In this document: positions 51,942 through 62,117 of the stretch, in pieces
Layout: every line of letters begins with the position of its first letter
How positions within the stretch are numbered: the first letter of the stretch is position 1
Assembly: GCA_019352875.1 (NCBI GenBank)
Contig: JAAAFW010000008.1
Span: 62,001 to 126,000 of the forward strand
DNA from: Pedobacter cryoconitis
GTDB taxonomy: Bacteria > Bacteroidota > Bacteroidia > Sphingobacteriales > Sphingobacteriaceae
DNA length: 64,000 nt
Direction of reading: 5' to 3'
The notes under the pieces: generated by a model
The model's input: only the letters and a program-made list of their open reading frames with translations
Databases searched by the model: none
Told to the model about the DNA's origin: nothing
Made by a program: the position numbers and the translations under genes

Positions 51942-52994
51942 ATGAACACTGTGCCCTTACATATTACCAGAATCGAAAAACGTCCGGGAGATAATATCTT
52001 TATTCAGTTTGACTATCCCCAGGCCCGCCGTCTGTTGTATCTGCCAGGGCAGTTTCTAACTGTGATTTTCAGGATCAACGAAAAGGAGATCAGAAGATCA
52101 TACAGTATCTGCAGCTCACCGGTGCTGGACGAGCCTTTAAGCATAGCTGTTAAACTGGTAGAAAATGGAGAAATATCCAAATTCCTGCATCACCGGACCT
52201 CGGTTGGTGACGTCTTGAACGTACTCCCTCCTAACGGTATTTTTACTTATGAGACAGATTCTGAGGCAGAACGGACAGTTTTTCTATTCGCAGCCGGTGT
52301 AGGGATCACACCTGTTTTTTCTATTATTAAAACCGCACTCACTGTAGAAAACCGGTCCAGAATTGTGCTGATCTACAGTAGCCGGGATGCTGACTCTACT
52401 TTGTTTTATGAAGAACTGAACGAGTGGCAACGCTTATATCCGGAAAGGTTCAGGTTGATTTACCGCTTCAGCAGCACAAAGAATCTTCGTTATGCAAGAC
52501 TAAACACTTTCGCATTTGAGGAGCTCATCCGCGACAACCTGAAATACGAGCTGACAGATGCTTTGTGTTATACCTGTGGTCCTATTGATTATATGGTGTT
52601 ATGCCGGATTTCTTTACTGGCGCTTGGCTTCCGTTTGGAGCAGATTAAAAAGGAAACTTATTTTATTCCGGATGATGAAGTGGATGAAGATGACAGCTCT
52701 GAAAAGGTTGTCAAAGACAAAAACACTTATACTGTTATACTCGATTTTAACAACCGTACTTACCAGCTCCGGGTTCCATTTGACAAGAGAATCCTGCAGG
52801 TCGCACTGGAACACGATATACAGGTTCCATACAGCTGCCGTGCTGGCATATGCAGCTCCTGTGTTGCTACCTGTACCGCAGGCGGGGTAAGGATGGAATA
52901 CAACGAGATATTAACTGATGATGAAATTGCAAAAGGTCGTGTGTTAATCTGTACCGGACATCCTACTGCCGAGGGGACACATATTGTAATTTAA
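51942..52994 (+). CDS. PaaE-like flavin/2Fe-2S NAD(P)H reductase
   Basis: This 350-residue electron-transfer enzyme has an FAD-binding barrel with RRSYSICSSP (about 48-57), an NAD(P)-binding domain with FAAGVGITPVFSI (about 115-127) and CGPIDYM, an acidic linker (DDEVDEDDSSE), and a C-terminal plant-type 2Fe-2S domain with ligands in CRAGICSSC and the last Cys in LICTGHP. The architecture equals PaaE, but no paaABCD oxygenase genes are near. It is the third gene of a kinase-regulator operon, so it may feed electrons to an enzyme coded elsewhere. The product could be envelope or lipid related (inference). Confidence 0.88.
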   Translation: MNTVPLHITRIEKRPGDNIFIQFDYPQARRLLYLPGQFLTVIFRINEKEIRRSYSICSSPVLDEPLSIAVKLVENGEISKFLHHRTSVGDVLNVLPPNGIFTYETDSEAERTVFLFAAGVGITPVFSIIKTALTVENRSRIVLIYSSRDADSTLFYEELNEWQRLYPERFRLIYRFSSTKNLRYARLNTFAFEELIRDNLKYELTDALCYTCGPIDYMVLCRISLLALGFRLEQIKKETYFIPDDEVDEDDSSEKVVKDKNTYTVILDFNNRTYQLRVPFDKRILQVALEHDIQVPYSCRAGICSSCVATCTAGGVRMEYNEILTDDEIAKGRVLICTGHPTAEGTHIVI

Positions 52995-53006
52995 CGCAGA
53001 ATGATA

Positions 53007-53038
53007 ATAAAAAAAGGCCCTCGTTTGAGGGCCTTTCA
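53007..53038. terminator. Terminator between the reductase and glgC
   Basis: AAAGGCCCTC (53013-53022) pairs with GAGGGCCTTT (53027-53036) around GTTT. The A-run on the left gives a T-run on the minus strand for glgC; it also serves the plus-strand operon. Confidence 0.85.
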
Positions 53039-53061
53039 ATACTTTACAGCTTGTTTTTATA

Positions 53062-54336
53062 TTAACCGATGATTGTACCGTCAGGTACTACTGAATCTTT
53101 CTTAATAACTACAATTCCGTCTTTAACTGCATAAAGCTCAAAATCTCCGTCAGGAAGATGATCTCCGCCATTGATTTCCACGTCGCTGCCAATTCTGCAA
53201 TTCTTATCTATGATCGCGTTTTTGATTTTACAACGGTCACCAATTCCAAGCCAAGCTCTTCCTGCTTCTTTATCTGCTGCTATTTCCAGCAGTGTCTGAT
53301 AACGGTCGCACCCCATAATATAGGTGTTTTCGATAATTGTGCCGTTACCGATTCTTGAACGGATGCCAATAACCGAATGCTTAATACGATCTGCATTTAA
53401 TATACAACCTTCGGCAATAACTGCTTTCTCCAGGTTACTGCCTAAAATTTTAGAAGGAGGCAACATACGTGGTCTGGTAAATATACTTTGTGCGCTGTCG
53501 AACAAATTGAATTTAGGGATATCGTCTGTCAGTCCGAGATTGGCCTCGAAAAATGAAGAAATATTCCCGATGTCTGTCCAGTAACCTTCATATTGGAAAC
53601 TCAGTACTTTTTGTTCTTTTAATACTCTTGGGATGATTTCTTTACCGAAATCTTTATCGTCAGGATTCTCTTCGAAAATACGGACCAGCAAATCGCGGTT
53701 AAAAATATAAATACCCATTGAGGCCAGATAGTTCCTGCCTTCGGCCTGCATTTCCGGCCCCGTATCTGAAGCCCAGTCTTTTAAAAGATCTGCTGAAGGC
53801 TTCTCGATAAAAGAGGTTATAATATTGTCTTCGTTTGCTTTGAGAATCCCAAAGCTTGTTGCATCTTTTGCTGTACTGGGAATTGTAGCCAGCGTAACTT
53901 CTGCCCCGCTGTTCTCATGTGCCTGCAGCATATCATTAAAATCCATCTGGTAAAGCTGATCACCGGACAGGATAAGCACATATTCAAACTGGTGCTGTAA
54001 AAGATGATGCATCGTTTGTCTTACAGCATCTGCTGTTCCCTGAAACCAGGTTGGATTATCGGGAGTCTGTTCTGCCGCCAGAATATCCACAAAAGCACTG
54101 CTGAAATGACTGAAATGGTAAGTGTTCTTAATGTGTTTGTTCAGTGAAGCGGAATTAAACTGCGTTAGCACGAACATACGGTGTATACCGGAGTTCAGGC
54201 AATTGGAAATCGGAATATCCACCAGGCGGTATTTTCCTCCTATCGGAACTGCCGGTTTAGATCGGGTTTGTGTTAGCGGCGATAATCTGGAGCCCTGGCC
54301 ACCGCCAAGGATTACTCCTAAAACTTTTTCAGTCAT
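53062..54336 (-). CDS. glgC: Glucose-1-phosphate adenylyltransferase
   Basis: This is a 424-residue enzyme making ADP-glucose for glycogen. The N-terminal nucleotidyltransferase loop is GVILGGGQGSRLSPLTQTRSKPAVPIGG (residues 7-34), followed by YRLVDIPISNCLNSG. SGDQLYQMDF holds the catalytic Asp, and SFIEKP the substrate Glu and Lys. A C-terminal left-handed beta-helix (about 300-424) carries the allosteric part. It follows glgA by 11 bases on the same strand. Confidence 0.95.
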   Translation of the reverse strand: MTEKVLGVILGGGQGSRLSPLTQTRSKPAVPIGGKYRLVDIPISNCLNSGIHRMFVLTQFNSASLNKHIKNTYHFSHFSSAFVDILAAEQTPDNPTWFQGTADAVRQTMHHLLQHQFEYVLILSGDQLYQMDFNDMLQAHENSGAEVTLATIPSTAKDATSFGILKANEDNIITSFIEKPSADLLKDWASDTGPEMQAEGRNYLASMGIYIFNRDLLVRIFEENPDDKDFGKEIIPRVLKEQKVLSFQYEGYWTDIGNISSFFEANLGLTDDIPKFNLFDSAQSIFTRPRMLPPSKILGSNLEKAVIAEGCILNADRIKHSVIGIRSRIGNGTIIENTYIMGCDRYQTLLEIAADKEAGRAWLGIGDRCKIKNAIIDKNCRIGSDVEINGGDHLPDGDFELYAVKDGIVVIKKDSVVPDGTIIG

Positions 54337-54347
54337 ATGGTATTAAA

Positions 54348-55754
54348 TTACATTTGGTACAGATCTATATAGCGTTGGGCTGCCCGATCCCAGGAATGGT
54401 CCAACTGCATGCTATAATGAATTATAGCCTTCATTTGTTTTTTATTCTGATAAAGTTCATAAGCACGGCCTATGGCATGTCCGACATCTGTGATGCTGGT
54501 CTGATCATGACAGATTCCGAAACCTCCGTCACCAATATCAGTTACGGTATCTCTCAATCCTCCTATTCTTCTTACTACCGGAATAGTCCCGTAGCGTAAT
54601 GCATATAACTGGTTCAATCCACAGGGTTCCACTCTGGATGGCATCAGCAGAAAATCCGCTCCTGCATAAATCTGATGCGACAACTGCTCATTATACCCAA
54701 TAAAAACATTATAAGAACCTGAAAACCAATTCTTAAGTTCTGAGAGTCTTGACTCGACGACCGGATCTCCTGAGCCAAGCACCAGAATATTCACATTTCC
54801 GTGGCTATGCGCCAGCGTATTATGGAAAATATCGGGTAATAGGTCTGCTCCCTTTTCTCCGACGAGTCTTCCGATAAACGTAAACAGCGGTTTATCCGGA
54901 TTCAGGTTGAAAACAGCACATAATGCTTCTTTGTTTGCCTTCTTACCTTTTTCTGCATTTTTTAGCTGAAAATTTTTGGTTAACATCGGATCAGTCCCCG
55001 GATCCCAGACTACCGTGTCAATTCCGTTAAGGATGCCCGAAGACTTCCAGCGCTCTGCAGCAAGCAGACTCTGCAGCCCATTAGCCTCATGACTCAGTTC
55101 CTCCAGATAACTTTCTGAAACTGTGGTCACCTTCCATGCACATTTGATTGCTGCTGCCAGCGGATTAATGTCTTTATCCCATTCCAGTAAACCAGATTTT
55201 CTGAGATCAAATGCCGGAATCTCAAATAACTTATCCCAGCCGAACTGCCCCTGATACTGAGCGTTGTGAATAGTAAGTATGGATGGGATATCTTTCAGCC
55301 TGGTGTACGCATGACAATTACCCATCATAAATGGAACAAGTCCGGTATGATGGTCATGACAATGGATTACATCGGGCCGGTGTTCCCATTGACAGATCCA
55401 GTCCAGAACAGCAATCTGAAAAGCCAGAAAACGTTCGGTATCGTCGGCATAACCGTAAACCTTTTCCCGGTCGGTTAAACCGGCAATATGAACCAGAAAC
55501 AAATCAAAACCTGTTTTATTGGTCTTTTCACGAAAGATCCGGACAGGAAAATTATCATTCCCCAACCTTCCCCAGGCATCATAAACAACTTCAAACTCGT
55601 TTTGCTGTAAAAAAGGAACTGCATAAGCAGGCATGACTACTTTTGCAAAATGCCCAAGCTTGTTCTGGTACTTGGGTAAAGCACCGACTACATCTCCCAG
55701 ACCCCCGACTTTTGCTACAGGATAGCACTCTGCACTTAAATGAATAATTTCCAT
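54348..55754 (-). CDS. glgA: Glycogen synthase (GT5, ADP-glucose dependent)
   Basis: This is a 468-residue GT-B glucosyltransferase. The ADP-glucose-binding K-x-G-G-L motif is AKVGGLGDVVGALPK (residues 14-28). Further marks are the CHDHHTGLVPF strand, SGILNGIDTVVWDP, FIGRLVGEKGADLL and the catalytic E-x7-E region MPSRVEPCGLNQLYALRYGT. It elongates glycogen in the cytosol. It is first in a two-gene glgA-glgC unit. No branching enzyme or debranching gene is in the window. Confidence 0.95.
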   Translation of the reverse strand: MEIIHLSAECYPVAKVGGLGDVVGALPKYQNKLGHFAKVVMPAYAVPFLQQNEFEVVYDAWGRLGNDNFPVRIFREKTNKTGFDLFLVHIAGLTDREKVYGYADDTERFLAFQIAVLDWICQWEHRPDVIHCHDHHTGLVPFMMGNCHAYTRLKDIPSILTIHNAQYQGQFGWDKLFEIPAFDLRKSGLLEWDKDINPLAAAIKCAWKVTTVSESYLEELSHEANGLQSLLAAERWKSSGILNGIDTVVWDPGTDPMLTKNFQLKNAEKGKKANKEALCAVFNLNPDKPLFTFIGRLVGEKGADLLPDIFHNTLAHSHGNVNILVLGSGDPVVESRLSELKNWFSGSYNVFIGYNEQLSHQIYAGADFLLMPSRVEPCGLNQLYALRYGTIPVVRRIGGLRDTVTDIGDGGFGICHDQTSITDVGHAIGRAYELYQNKKQMKAIIHYSMQLDHSWDRAAQRYIDLYQM

Positions 55755-55964
55755 TTGTTCGTTAAATATTTAATAGAAAGGGTCAATAAAATTTGTATTA
55801 AAATACCATTTAAATAATTATCCTTTCAAATTGTTTTTGTAATTATTTCGGTAGAACGAAGTTTTATTTGTTTGTGACATGCTCCCGACTCAAAGATCGG
55901 TTAACTAACTGTCAGCTAATGGAATTACATTAACAGGTATTGATTCACCTTTTTAACTAAAAAT

Positions 55965-56759
55965 ATGACAAGCCTGATAAAAAATATAATGTTTATGGCG
56001 GTAGGCCTGATTCTACCTATCATTTCCTGCTCAAAAAAAACAGAATCAGCAGAAATAAACAGGGAAATACCTGGAAAAGGAAACCCGGAACCTGACGATC
56101 AGATCAGAAGTTTAATACCTCTGCTCATTACCGAAAAAAATTACACGATGAAACTGTACTATACAACCGCCCGTCAGCTCAGAGCTGTAAGTTATGCCGG
56201 CGATAGCACCGCAATCAGTTATAATTCAAAACTGCTGGCAAAGGAAATTTCCCACTTCCGGAATGGGGTACTTACGGAACAGGCATTATTTGTACTGAAT
56301 GCAACCGGCACTCCTCAAACTATGGAACATTATACCGTTCAGAAAAATGCAAGAATATTTAAAGCTAATTCCCGCCTGGACTATGATTCACAGCAACGTT
56401 TAACTGAGGCAACGCAACTGGATGCAGCAAAAAAAGTCTTGTCCAGGATGACTTTTAGATATGCGGAGAACGGCAGTTTTCAAATTAGCAAATATCCCGA
56501 AAATACTGTGCTGTATTTTAATGACCAGGAAGGAAATCCGCTATTTAAAGAAGTAAAAAATGCCTGGATATTCGGGCTGGAAGGCCTGCATCCATTTTTC
56601 TTTAGTAATTCGGCTAACTGGGGAGGTAAAGAAAACAAAGATCCTTACGATATAACCTATTCTTACAACCGGTCTTTATTTCCACAAACTATTCAATGGA
56701 AGTCCGGTACACAGACCACCAATATGAAAGTAACGTTTACAGAAATCTACCCTGAATAA
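55965..56759 (+). CDS. Lipoprotein of unknown function
   Basis: This is a 264-residue protein with a lipoprotein signal ending in the lipobox IISC (MTSLIKNIMFMAVGLILPIISC). The mature part is rich in Tyr/Asp and has stretches like SRLDYDSQQRLTEATQLD and ILYFNDQEGNPLFKE-type turns reminiscent of the YD/RHS-like strands of other Bacteroidota surface lipoproteins (for example DUF4595-type). I do not assign a family firmly. It lies between glgA and the ECF sigma factor but is separated from both by more than 110 bases. Confidence 0.6.
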   Translation: MTSLIKNIMFMAVGLILPIISCSKKTESAEINREIPGKGNPEPDDQIRSLIPLLITEKNYTMKLYYTTARQLRAVSYAGDSTAISYNSKLLAKEISHFRNGVLTEQALFVLNATGTPQTMEHYTVQKNARIFKANSRLDYDSQQRLTEATQLDAAKKVLSRMTFRYAENGSFQISKYPENTVLYFNDQEGNPLFKEVKNAWIFGLEGLHPFFFSNSANWGGKENKDPYDITYSYNRSLFPQTIQWKSGTQTTNMKVTFTEIYPE

Positions 56760-56875
56760 GGGAGGTTAGTTACAGCAGTGATTGCAAAAGTTTACAGGAA
56801 GCAGACGACAGGTGAATAATAAGAATTATTTAATTTATTGTAAATTACCTCATGCAATTAGTAAGATAATAATGA

Positions 56876-57460
56876 ATGGAAATACTTCAGGAGAAGGAAC
56901 TTGTGCAATTAATCCGGGAAAGCAATGTACCCGCATATGAGAAAATATATCAGTTATATAGTATTAGAATCTTAAAAAAATTGATCCGTCTTTTAAAGGA
57001 CGAAGAAATGGCAAAGGAAGTTTTACAGGACATATTTCTTAAAATATGGGAGAAAAGAGAGCAGATAGATCCCGAAAAAAGCTTTAAAGCTTACTTATTC
57101 AGAATAACTGAAAACCAGATTACTGATGTTTTCAGAAGATCTGCATCCGACCTCAAATTAAGAACCCATCTGATCAGCGCGTCTACTGAATTATATAACC
57201 ATATAGAAGATTTTATCAATTTTAAGGAGGTCAGCAGCAATTTGAAACTGGCTATCGATGCATTGCCCCCACAGCGAAAAAAAATATTTACCCTTTGTAA
57301 AATGGAAGGAAAAAGTTATGAAGAGGTTGCTGAATTACTGGGAATCTCAACAGGTACAGTAAACGATCATATGGTAAAAGCAGGGCGCGCAGTAAAAAAA
57401 CATCTGATGACAAGCGACATTTTTATGATTATACTGATAAGCAGCTACATCAGTCAATAA
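56876..57460 (+). CDS. ECF-type RNA polymerase sigma factor
   Basis: This 194-residue protein has sigma region 2 (ESNVPAYEKIYQLYSIRILK...AKEVLQDIFLKIWEKREQID, about 14-65) and region 4 (LPPQRKKIFTLCKMEGKSYEEVAELLGISTGTVNDHM, about 130-165), with the HTH in SYEEVAELLGISTGTVNDHM. It has the short form of Bacteroidota ECF factors tied to FecR/SusC systems. The following fecR, susC and susD genes on the same strand make the circuit clear: surface substrate to SusC N-terminal domain to FecR to sigma. It probably activates the susCD genes. Confidence 0.93.
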   Translation: MEILQEKELVQLIRESNVPAYEKIYQLYSIRILKKLIRLLKDEEMAKEVLQDIFLKIWEKREQIDPEKSFKAYLFRITENQITDVFRRSASDLKLRTHLISASTELYNHIEDFINFKEVSSNLKLAIDALPPQRKKIFTLCKMEGKSYEEVAELLGISTGTVNDHMVKAGRAVKKHLMTSDIFMIILISSYISQ

Positions 57461-57535
57461 TTTCTCCAATACAAAAAAAAGAAAATTGCAGCATATGTAT
57501 TATGCATTTCGTCCGTATAAGGATAAAAGAGTCAA

Positions 57536-58735
57536 TTGGAAAACCAGAGAATTAAAGACATATTCAACAGATATCTACAGAATCAATGTTCTGTAGAAGA
57601 AGCAGAGGAACTTCTGAATAATTTTCATAGCGATAATCAAGACCATTTGCGTCAGCTTATCACTGTGGAACTCAACCGCACGGAAACTTCCGGCGATGAC
57701 AAGAAATTAGAATCAGCTTCTGTAGAAGTCCTCGCCAACATCAAAAAACAAATTTACAGACAGCATCAAACTGTACCAATATCCTGGTGGCGCAATAACA
57801 AGTGGTTAAGAGCGGGTACTGCGGCGGCGTTATTTCTAGCATTAGGGACCTGGATCTACCTGTCTTTACCTTCTGCACAATCGGATCGGAATTCATTCCG
57901 CCACCAAACCACGGTTGATCTAAAACCTGGCCAGAACAAGGCTATTTTAACTCTTTCTGATGGCCGCCGTCTGTCACTTGATGATCAGAAAAATGATCGA
58001 CTGGACCAATTGAAGGATGATGCCGAGATCAGTAAAAATATCAGTGGACAACTTATTTACAAGCACTCTCCGGCATCCGAACACGGATTTACCGCATTCC
58101 ACACGCTAGAGACCCCCAAGGGGGGACAATACCAGATTCAGCTTGCAGATGGTACACTTGTATGGTTAAACTCCGACAGTAAACTGAGCTATCCAGCAAC
58201 TTTTAAATCTTCTGAAACACGTACAGTTGAACTGACAGGAGAAGCCTATTTCGAAGTCGCCCATAACCCGGTTCAGCCTTTTATAGTTAAAACCCCGGGA
58301 CAAACAGTAGAAGTACTGGGAACGCATTTTAATATGATGGCGTATGAGAATGATGACTATCAGGAAACAACGTTGCTTGAAGGCGCAGTAAAAGTGGGCT
58401 TTTCAACAAAATCAAAAATTATTCATCCCGGACAACAGGCGCAGACCAGGAGAAATTCCTCTGAAATTAACATTAAATCACATGTAGATACGGGAAGAAT
58501 CATCTCCTGGAAAGAAGGTGTTTTCACTTTTGACAACTCCGATATCGAAGATGTAATGAAGCAATTATCCAGATGGTATGATGCCGTTGTGGTTTATCAG
58601 GGTGAAAAACCAGCTGTGACTTTTACGGGTGTGATACCTAGAAATAACAATCTGTCAAAAGTTTTAGAGGTACTGGAATTAGCCGGAGGCGTGAAATTTA
58701 AAATCGAAGGAAACCAAATAATAGTTAAAAGATAA
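57536..58735 (+). CDS. FecR-family anti-sigma factor
   Basis: This 399-residue inner-membrane protein starts from TTG at 57536; no ATG fits, and the frame begins with the usual ENQRIKDIFNRYLQNQCS. The cytosolic N-terminal part (1-85) binds the sigma factor. One TM follows (LRAGTAAALFLALGTWIYLSL, about 90-110), then the periplasmic FecR domain (about 195-290; LETPKGGQYQIQLADGT, VWLNSDSKLSYP, VELTGEAYFEVAHNP) and a C-terminal DUF4974 domain (about 315-395) that meets the SusC N-terminal domain. It holds the ECF factor until SusC reports substrate. Confidence 0.92.
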   Translation: MENQRIKDIFNRYLQNQCSVEEAEELLNNFHSDNQDHLRQLITVELNRTETSGDDKKLESASVEVLANIKKQIYRQHQTVPISWWRNNKWLRAGTAAALFLALGTWIYLSLPSAQSDRNSFRHQTTVDLKPGQNKAILTLSDGRRLSLDDQKNDRLDQLKDDAEISKNISGQLIYKHSPASEHGFTAFHTLETPKGGQYQIQLADGTLVWLNSDSKLSYPATFKSSETRTVELTGEAYFEVAHNPVQPFIVKTPGQTVEVLGTHFNMMAYENDDYQETTLLEGAVKVGFSTKSKIIHPGQQAQTRRNSSEINIKSHVDTGRIISWKEGVFTFDNSDIEDVMKQLSRWYDAVVVYQGEKPAVTFTGVIPRNNNLSKVLEVLELAGGVKFKIEGNQIIVKR

Positions 58736-58854
58736 ATGATAAAAAACAAACCTAAACCATGAATCGCGCAACTGGAACAGCCATCCAGTTGAGACCATCT
58801 GTATTTCCATCTGGAAAAATAATTTAATAATCAACCAAATATAACCAGTAGCTT

Positions 58855-61800
58855 ATGAACAAACTTACGGATTTCAAATCCTGGAGGCACCCCGGTGCAT
58901 TAGTAAAAAAGGTCTTCTTGAAGGCCAGATACACAGGCATTTTCATTTTTGCATTTTCTTTTCAGACAGGTGCAACGACCTTTGCACAAAAAGTAACCAT
59001 CTCCGGTAACCATTATGAATTTAAAGACATCTTAAAAGAACTTCGTAAACAGACCGGATTCTATTTTATCTATTCCAATGAGATAATCCGTAATGCGAAG
59101 CCGATATACGTAAATCTCAGGAATGAGGATCTGGACAAGGCCTTAATCCAGATTTTCGACCAACAACAACTTAGTTATTCCATAAAGGGCAAAACTTTGA
59201 TTGTAACAAGAAAAATTGAACGTGCAATATCTCCGGCTCTATTTGCCATTGATTTGAAGGGGAAAGTAACGGACAAAAACGGAGGCCCGCTTCCAGGCGC
59301 AACTGTCCGTGTGAAAGGTAACAACCAGGCTGCTATTACCAATAGTGAGGGGGAATTCCAGCTAAAGAATATAAGCGAGGATGCTGTATTAGTCGTTTCC
59401 TACACAGGCTTCGTCACTCAGGAAATATCAGTCCGGGGACAGAAAGAGATTCAGGTCGGTCTGGAGGAAGACATGGCAAGACTAGACGAAGTCGTCGTCG
59501 TAGGATATGGTTCCCTGGACCGCAAAGAACTAACCAGTGCAGTCTCCACACTCAGACAAAAGGATCTGATTGCCGGCGCAGTATCTCCATTGATCGCGAT
59601 ACAGGGAAAAGTGCCTGGGTTAAATATCGAATCTACCAATGGCACAGATCCGAATGCGGGTTTGTCACTCCAGTTAAGAGGGGTGAATTCAGTGAATGCT
59701 TCTCAAGGGCCACTGGTGGTAATTGATGGTGTTCCTGGGGGAGACATCAACTCGGTAGTGAAAGAAGACATCGAATCTATCAATATTCTGAGAGATGCCT
59801 CTGCAGCAGCCATCTATGGGACAAGGGCCTCAGGGGGAGTAATATTAATTACCACTAAAAAACCTCAGGCAGGTGAAACGAATGTAACTTTTACAAGTGA
59901 GTTATTTACAGAAACTATCAGAAGACGTCCTGAAATGTTATCCGGAGACGAGTTTGTAGCCAATGGTTTAGGGGATGATCTGGGACATCGCACAGATTGG
60001 TATAAAGAGGTAACCAATAAGAATCCAATCAGCCAGCGCTATGTACTCAGTTTGAGTGGTGGAACAGAAAATGCCAATTTATATGCGACGGTATTTAAAC
60101 GGAATGCAAAAGGTATTGCAATCGGTTCTAAACGGGACGAAATTGGTGGAAGGATTAACAGCAACTTCAGATTTTTAAATGGAATTGCAGAACTGGCAAC
60201 AAACATCAGCTATACTCAGGTAGATGCTGACTTCACTAACAACGATATCTTTAATATGGCTTTGGTTTTAAATCCTACCGAAACGCCTTATAATTCTAAT
60301 GATATTACCGGATACAACGTACTGGTTGGTGGTTATGATTATTGGAATCCAGTTGCTGAAGTGGCCCTTCGCTCTGATCATAAACAATATAAATATCTTT
60401 TAGCCAATTCAACTTTAAAGGTCAATCTAACCAAAGATCTATTTGCCACTGCGACAGTAGGTATTAAAAGTAATAATCAACATGATACTTTTTATCGATC
60501 AGCACAACACCGTGAATCCAGATTAAACGGAATTGATGGTTATGGGAAACAGGAATTTCAACGATGGGATGACAGGATCTTTGAATCCACTGTGAATTAC
60601 AACAAAAAGTTCGACAATCATAATATCAATGCAGTTGCAGGTTATAGTTATCAGGATTTCAATGGGCAGGGCTTTAATGCAAACAATTCAAACTTTCCTG
60701 TTGACGGTATCCGGGAAAATGATTTAGGAACCGGCACTTTTCTGGTCGACGGCCGCGCAGGAATGGGATCTTATAAAAATCCATGGATAAAACTCGCTGC
60801 ATTCTTCGGCCGTGTCAATTACTCTTTCAAAGACCGCTATATCGTTACAGCCACAATGAGACGCGAGGGGTCCTCTAAATTTGCACCAGGAAACAAATGG
60901 GGCACTTTTCCTGGATTGTCTTTAGGCTGGCGTCTGTCTGAAGAGCCTTTTATCAAGAACCTGAATGTGTTTGATGATCTCAAAATTCGTGCGGGATATG
61001 GTGAAACCGGAAATGAAGGATTCAATGCTAATGTTGCTACCAGAATGTACAGTCCGGATACCTGGTACCTGGCCAACGGAACCTGGATACGGACTTACGG
61101 CGTTATGCATAATCAGAATAAAAATATTCGCTGGGAAGTAAAAAAGGAATATAATATAGGTATGGATTTCTCTTTGCTTGACAGAAAACTTACCGGCCGT
61201 TTTGATTATTATAAACGTGTCATAGACGATTTAATTTATGATATCAGTGTTTCCCAACCTCCCGCTATTCATGACAAAACCACCATTAATATTGGCAGCA
61301 TGCAGAATGAGGGTTTTGAATTTGAGTTAAACTATAACGCAGTTAAAACTACCGACTGGAACTATACAACTACACTGGTCGCCTCTCACAACAAAAGCCG
61401 TTTAAATTCCCTGTGGGGAAATCAGACTTTCTCAGACAGAAAGGGATTCCCCGCCCCCGGATCTCCTGGTAATGCTGTTCGTCTGTACCCTGGCCAGGAT
61501 CTCGGTCAGTTTTTCCTCTGGCAGTTTGCAGGATTCACACCGGAAGGGCAATGGATGCTAAATGACCGCAATAATGAGGCCTTTGACGTAACCAAGCGGA
61601 ACAAAACTATAGCTGATAAACGGTTCATTGGTAATGGTATACCGAAACTGCAGTTGTCATGGAACCACAGTATCTCTTATAAGAATTGGGATGCCGGAGT
61701 TTACATGAGAAGCTGGTTAAATTATGATGTATTCAATATGATTAATATGTATTACAGCTTACCTAATGTAAAGGGACAAAATGTATTGAGAGAAGCTTAT

Positions 61801-62091
61801 GCCGCACATAAAGATATCAAAGGCGAAAAAGAATTGAGCGACTATTGGCTGGAAAAAGGTGATTTTCTAAAAATTGACGCAATCAGCTTCGGATACACCT
61901 TTAGTAAATCTGTGATCAAACCTTTAAAAAACCTGAGATTATATGCGACGGGGCGCGATCTGTTTGTATTTACGAATTACAGTGGCTTAGATCCGCAGGT
62001 TAATATAAACGGCCTGGACCCTGGATTTGAGGAGCGCAATGCTTACCCCAAAACCAGAACATTCATGTTTGGTTTACAAGCCAATTTTTAG
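58855..62091 (+). CDS. SusC/RagA-type TonB-dependent transporter with N-terminal STN signalling domain
   Basis: This 1078-residue outer-membrane protein has an unusually long N-terminal leader with a hydrophobic signal (TGIFIFAFSFQTGATTFAQ, about residues 22-42). An STN secretin-like domain (about 50-120) contacts FecR. A CarboxypepD-regulatory beta-sandwich (about 136-205) precedes the TonB box region DEVVVVGYG, the plug (about 215-335; GTRASGGVILITTKKP) and a 22-strand barrel ending in TRTFMFGLQANF with terminal Phe. It imports a bound ligand, classically an oligosaccharide, with SusD as the lid. No glycoside hydrolase is in the window, so the ligand is unknown. Confidence 0.95.
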   Translation: MNKLTDFKSWRHPGALVKKVFLKARYTGIFIFAFSFQTGATTFAQKVTISGNHYEFKDILKELRKQTGFYFIYSNEIIRNAKPIYVNLRNEDLDKALIQIFDQQQLSYSIKGKTLIVTRKIERAISPALFAIDLKGKVTDKNGGPLPGATVRVKGNNQAAITNSEGEFQLKNISEDAVLVVSYTGFVTQEISVRGQKEIQVGLEEDMARLDEVVVVGYGSLDRKELTSAVSTLRQKDLIAGAVSPLIAIQGKVPGLNIESTNGTDPNAGLSLQLRGVNSVNASQGPLVVIDGVPGGDINSVVKEDIESINILRDASAAAIYGTRASGGVILITTKKPQAGETNVTFTSELFTETIRRRPEMLSGDEFVANGLGDDLGHRTDWYKEVTNKNPISQRYVLSLSGGTENANLYATVFKRNAKGIAIGSKRDEIGGRINSNFRFLNGIAELATNISYTQVDADFTNNDIFNMALVLNPTETPYNSNDITGYNVLVGGYDYWNPVAEVALRSDHKQYKYLLANSTLKVNLTKDLFATATVGIKSNNQHDTFYRSAQHRESRLNGIDGYGKQEFQRWDDRIFESTVNYNKKFDNHNINAVAGYSYQDFNGQGFNANNSNFPVDGIRENDLGTGTFLVDGRAGMGSYKNPWIKLAAFFGRVNYSFKDRYIVTATMRREGSSKFAPGNKWGTFPGLSLGWRLSEEPFIKNLNVFDDLKIRAGYGETGNEGFNANVATRMYSPDTWYLANGTWIRTYGVMHNQNKNIRWEVKKEYNIGMDFSLLDRKLTGRFDYYKRVIDDLIYDISVSQPPAIHDKTTINIGSMQNEGFEFELNYNAVKTTDWNYTTTLVASHNKSRLNSLWGNQTFSDRKGFPAPGSPGNAVRLYPGQDLGQFFLWQFAGFTPEGQWMLNDRNNEAFDVTKRNKTIADKRFIGNGIPKLQLSWNHSISYKNWDAGVYMRSWLNYDVFNMINMYYSLPNVKGQNVLREAYAAHKDIKGEKELSDYWLEKGDFLKIDAISFGYTFSKSVIKPLKNLRLYATGRDLFVFTNYSGLDPQVNINGLDPGFEERNAYPKTRTFMFGLQANF

Positions 62092-62117
62092 TCCTTAAAA
62101 CCTTAACATCAGAAATT

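Noticed and set aside
51942..52994. Phenylacetate degradation (paaE)
   Set aside because: Only the reductase architecture matches; none of the oxygenase or other paa genes is present.
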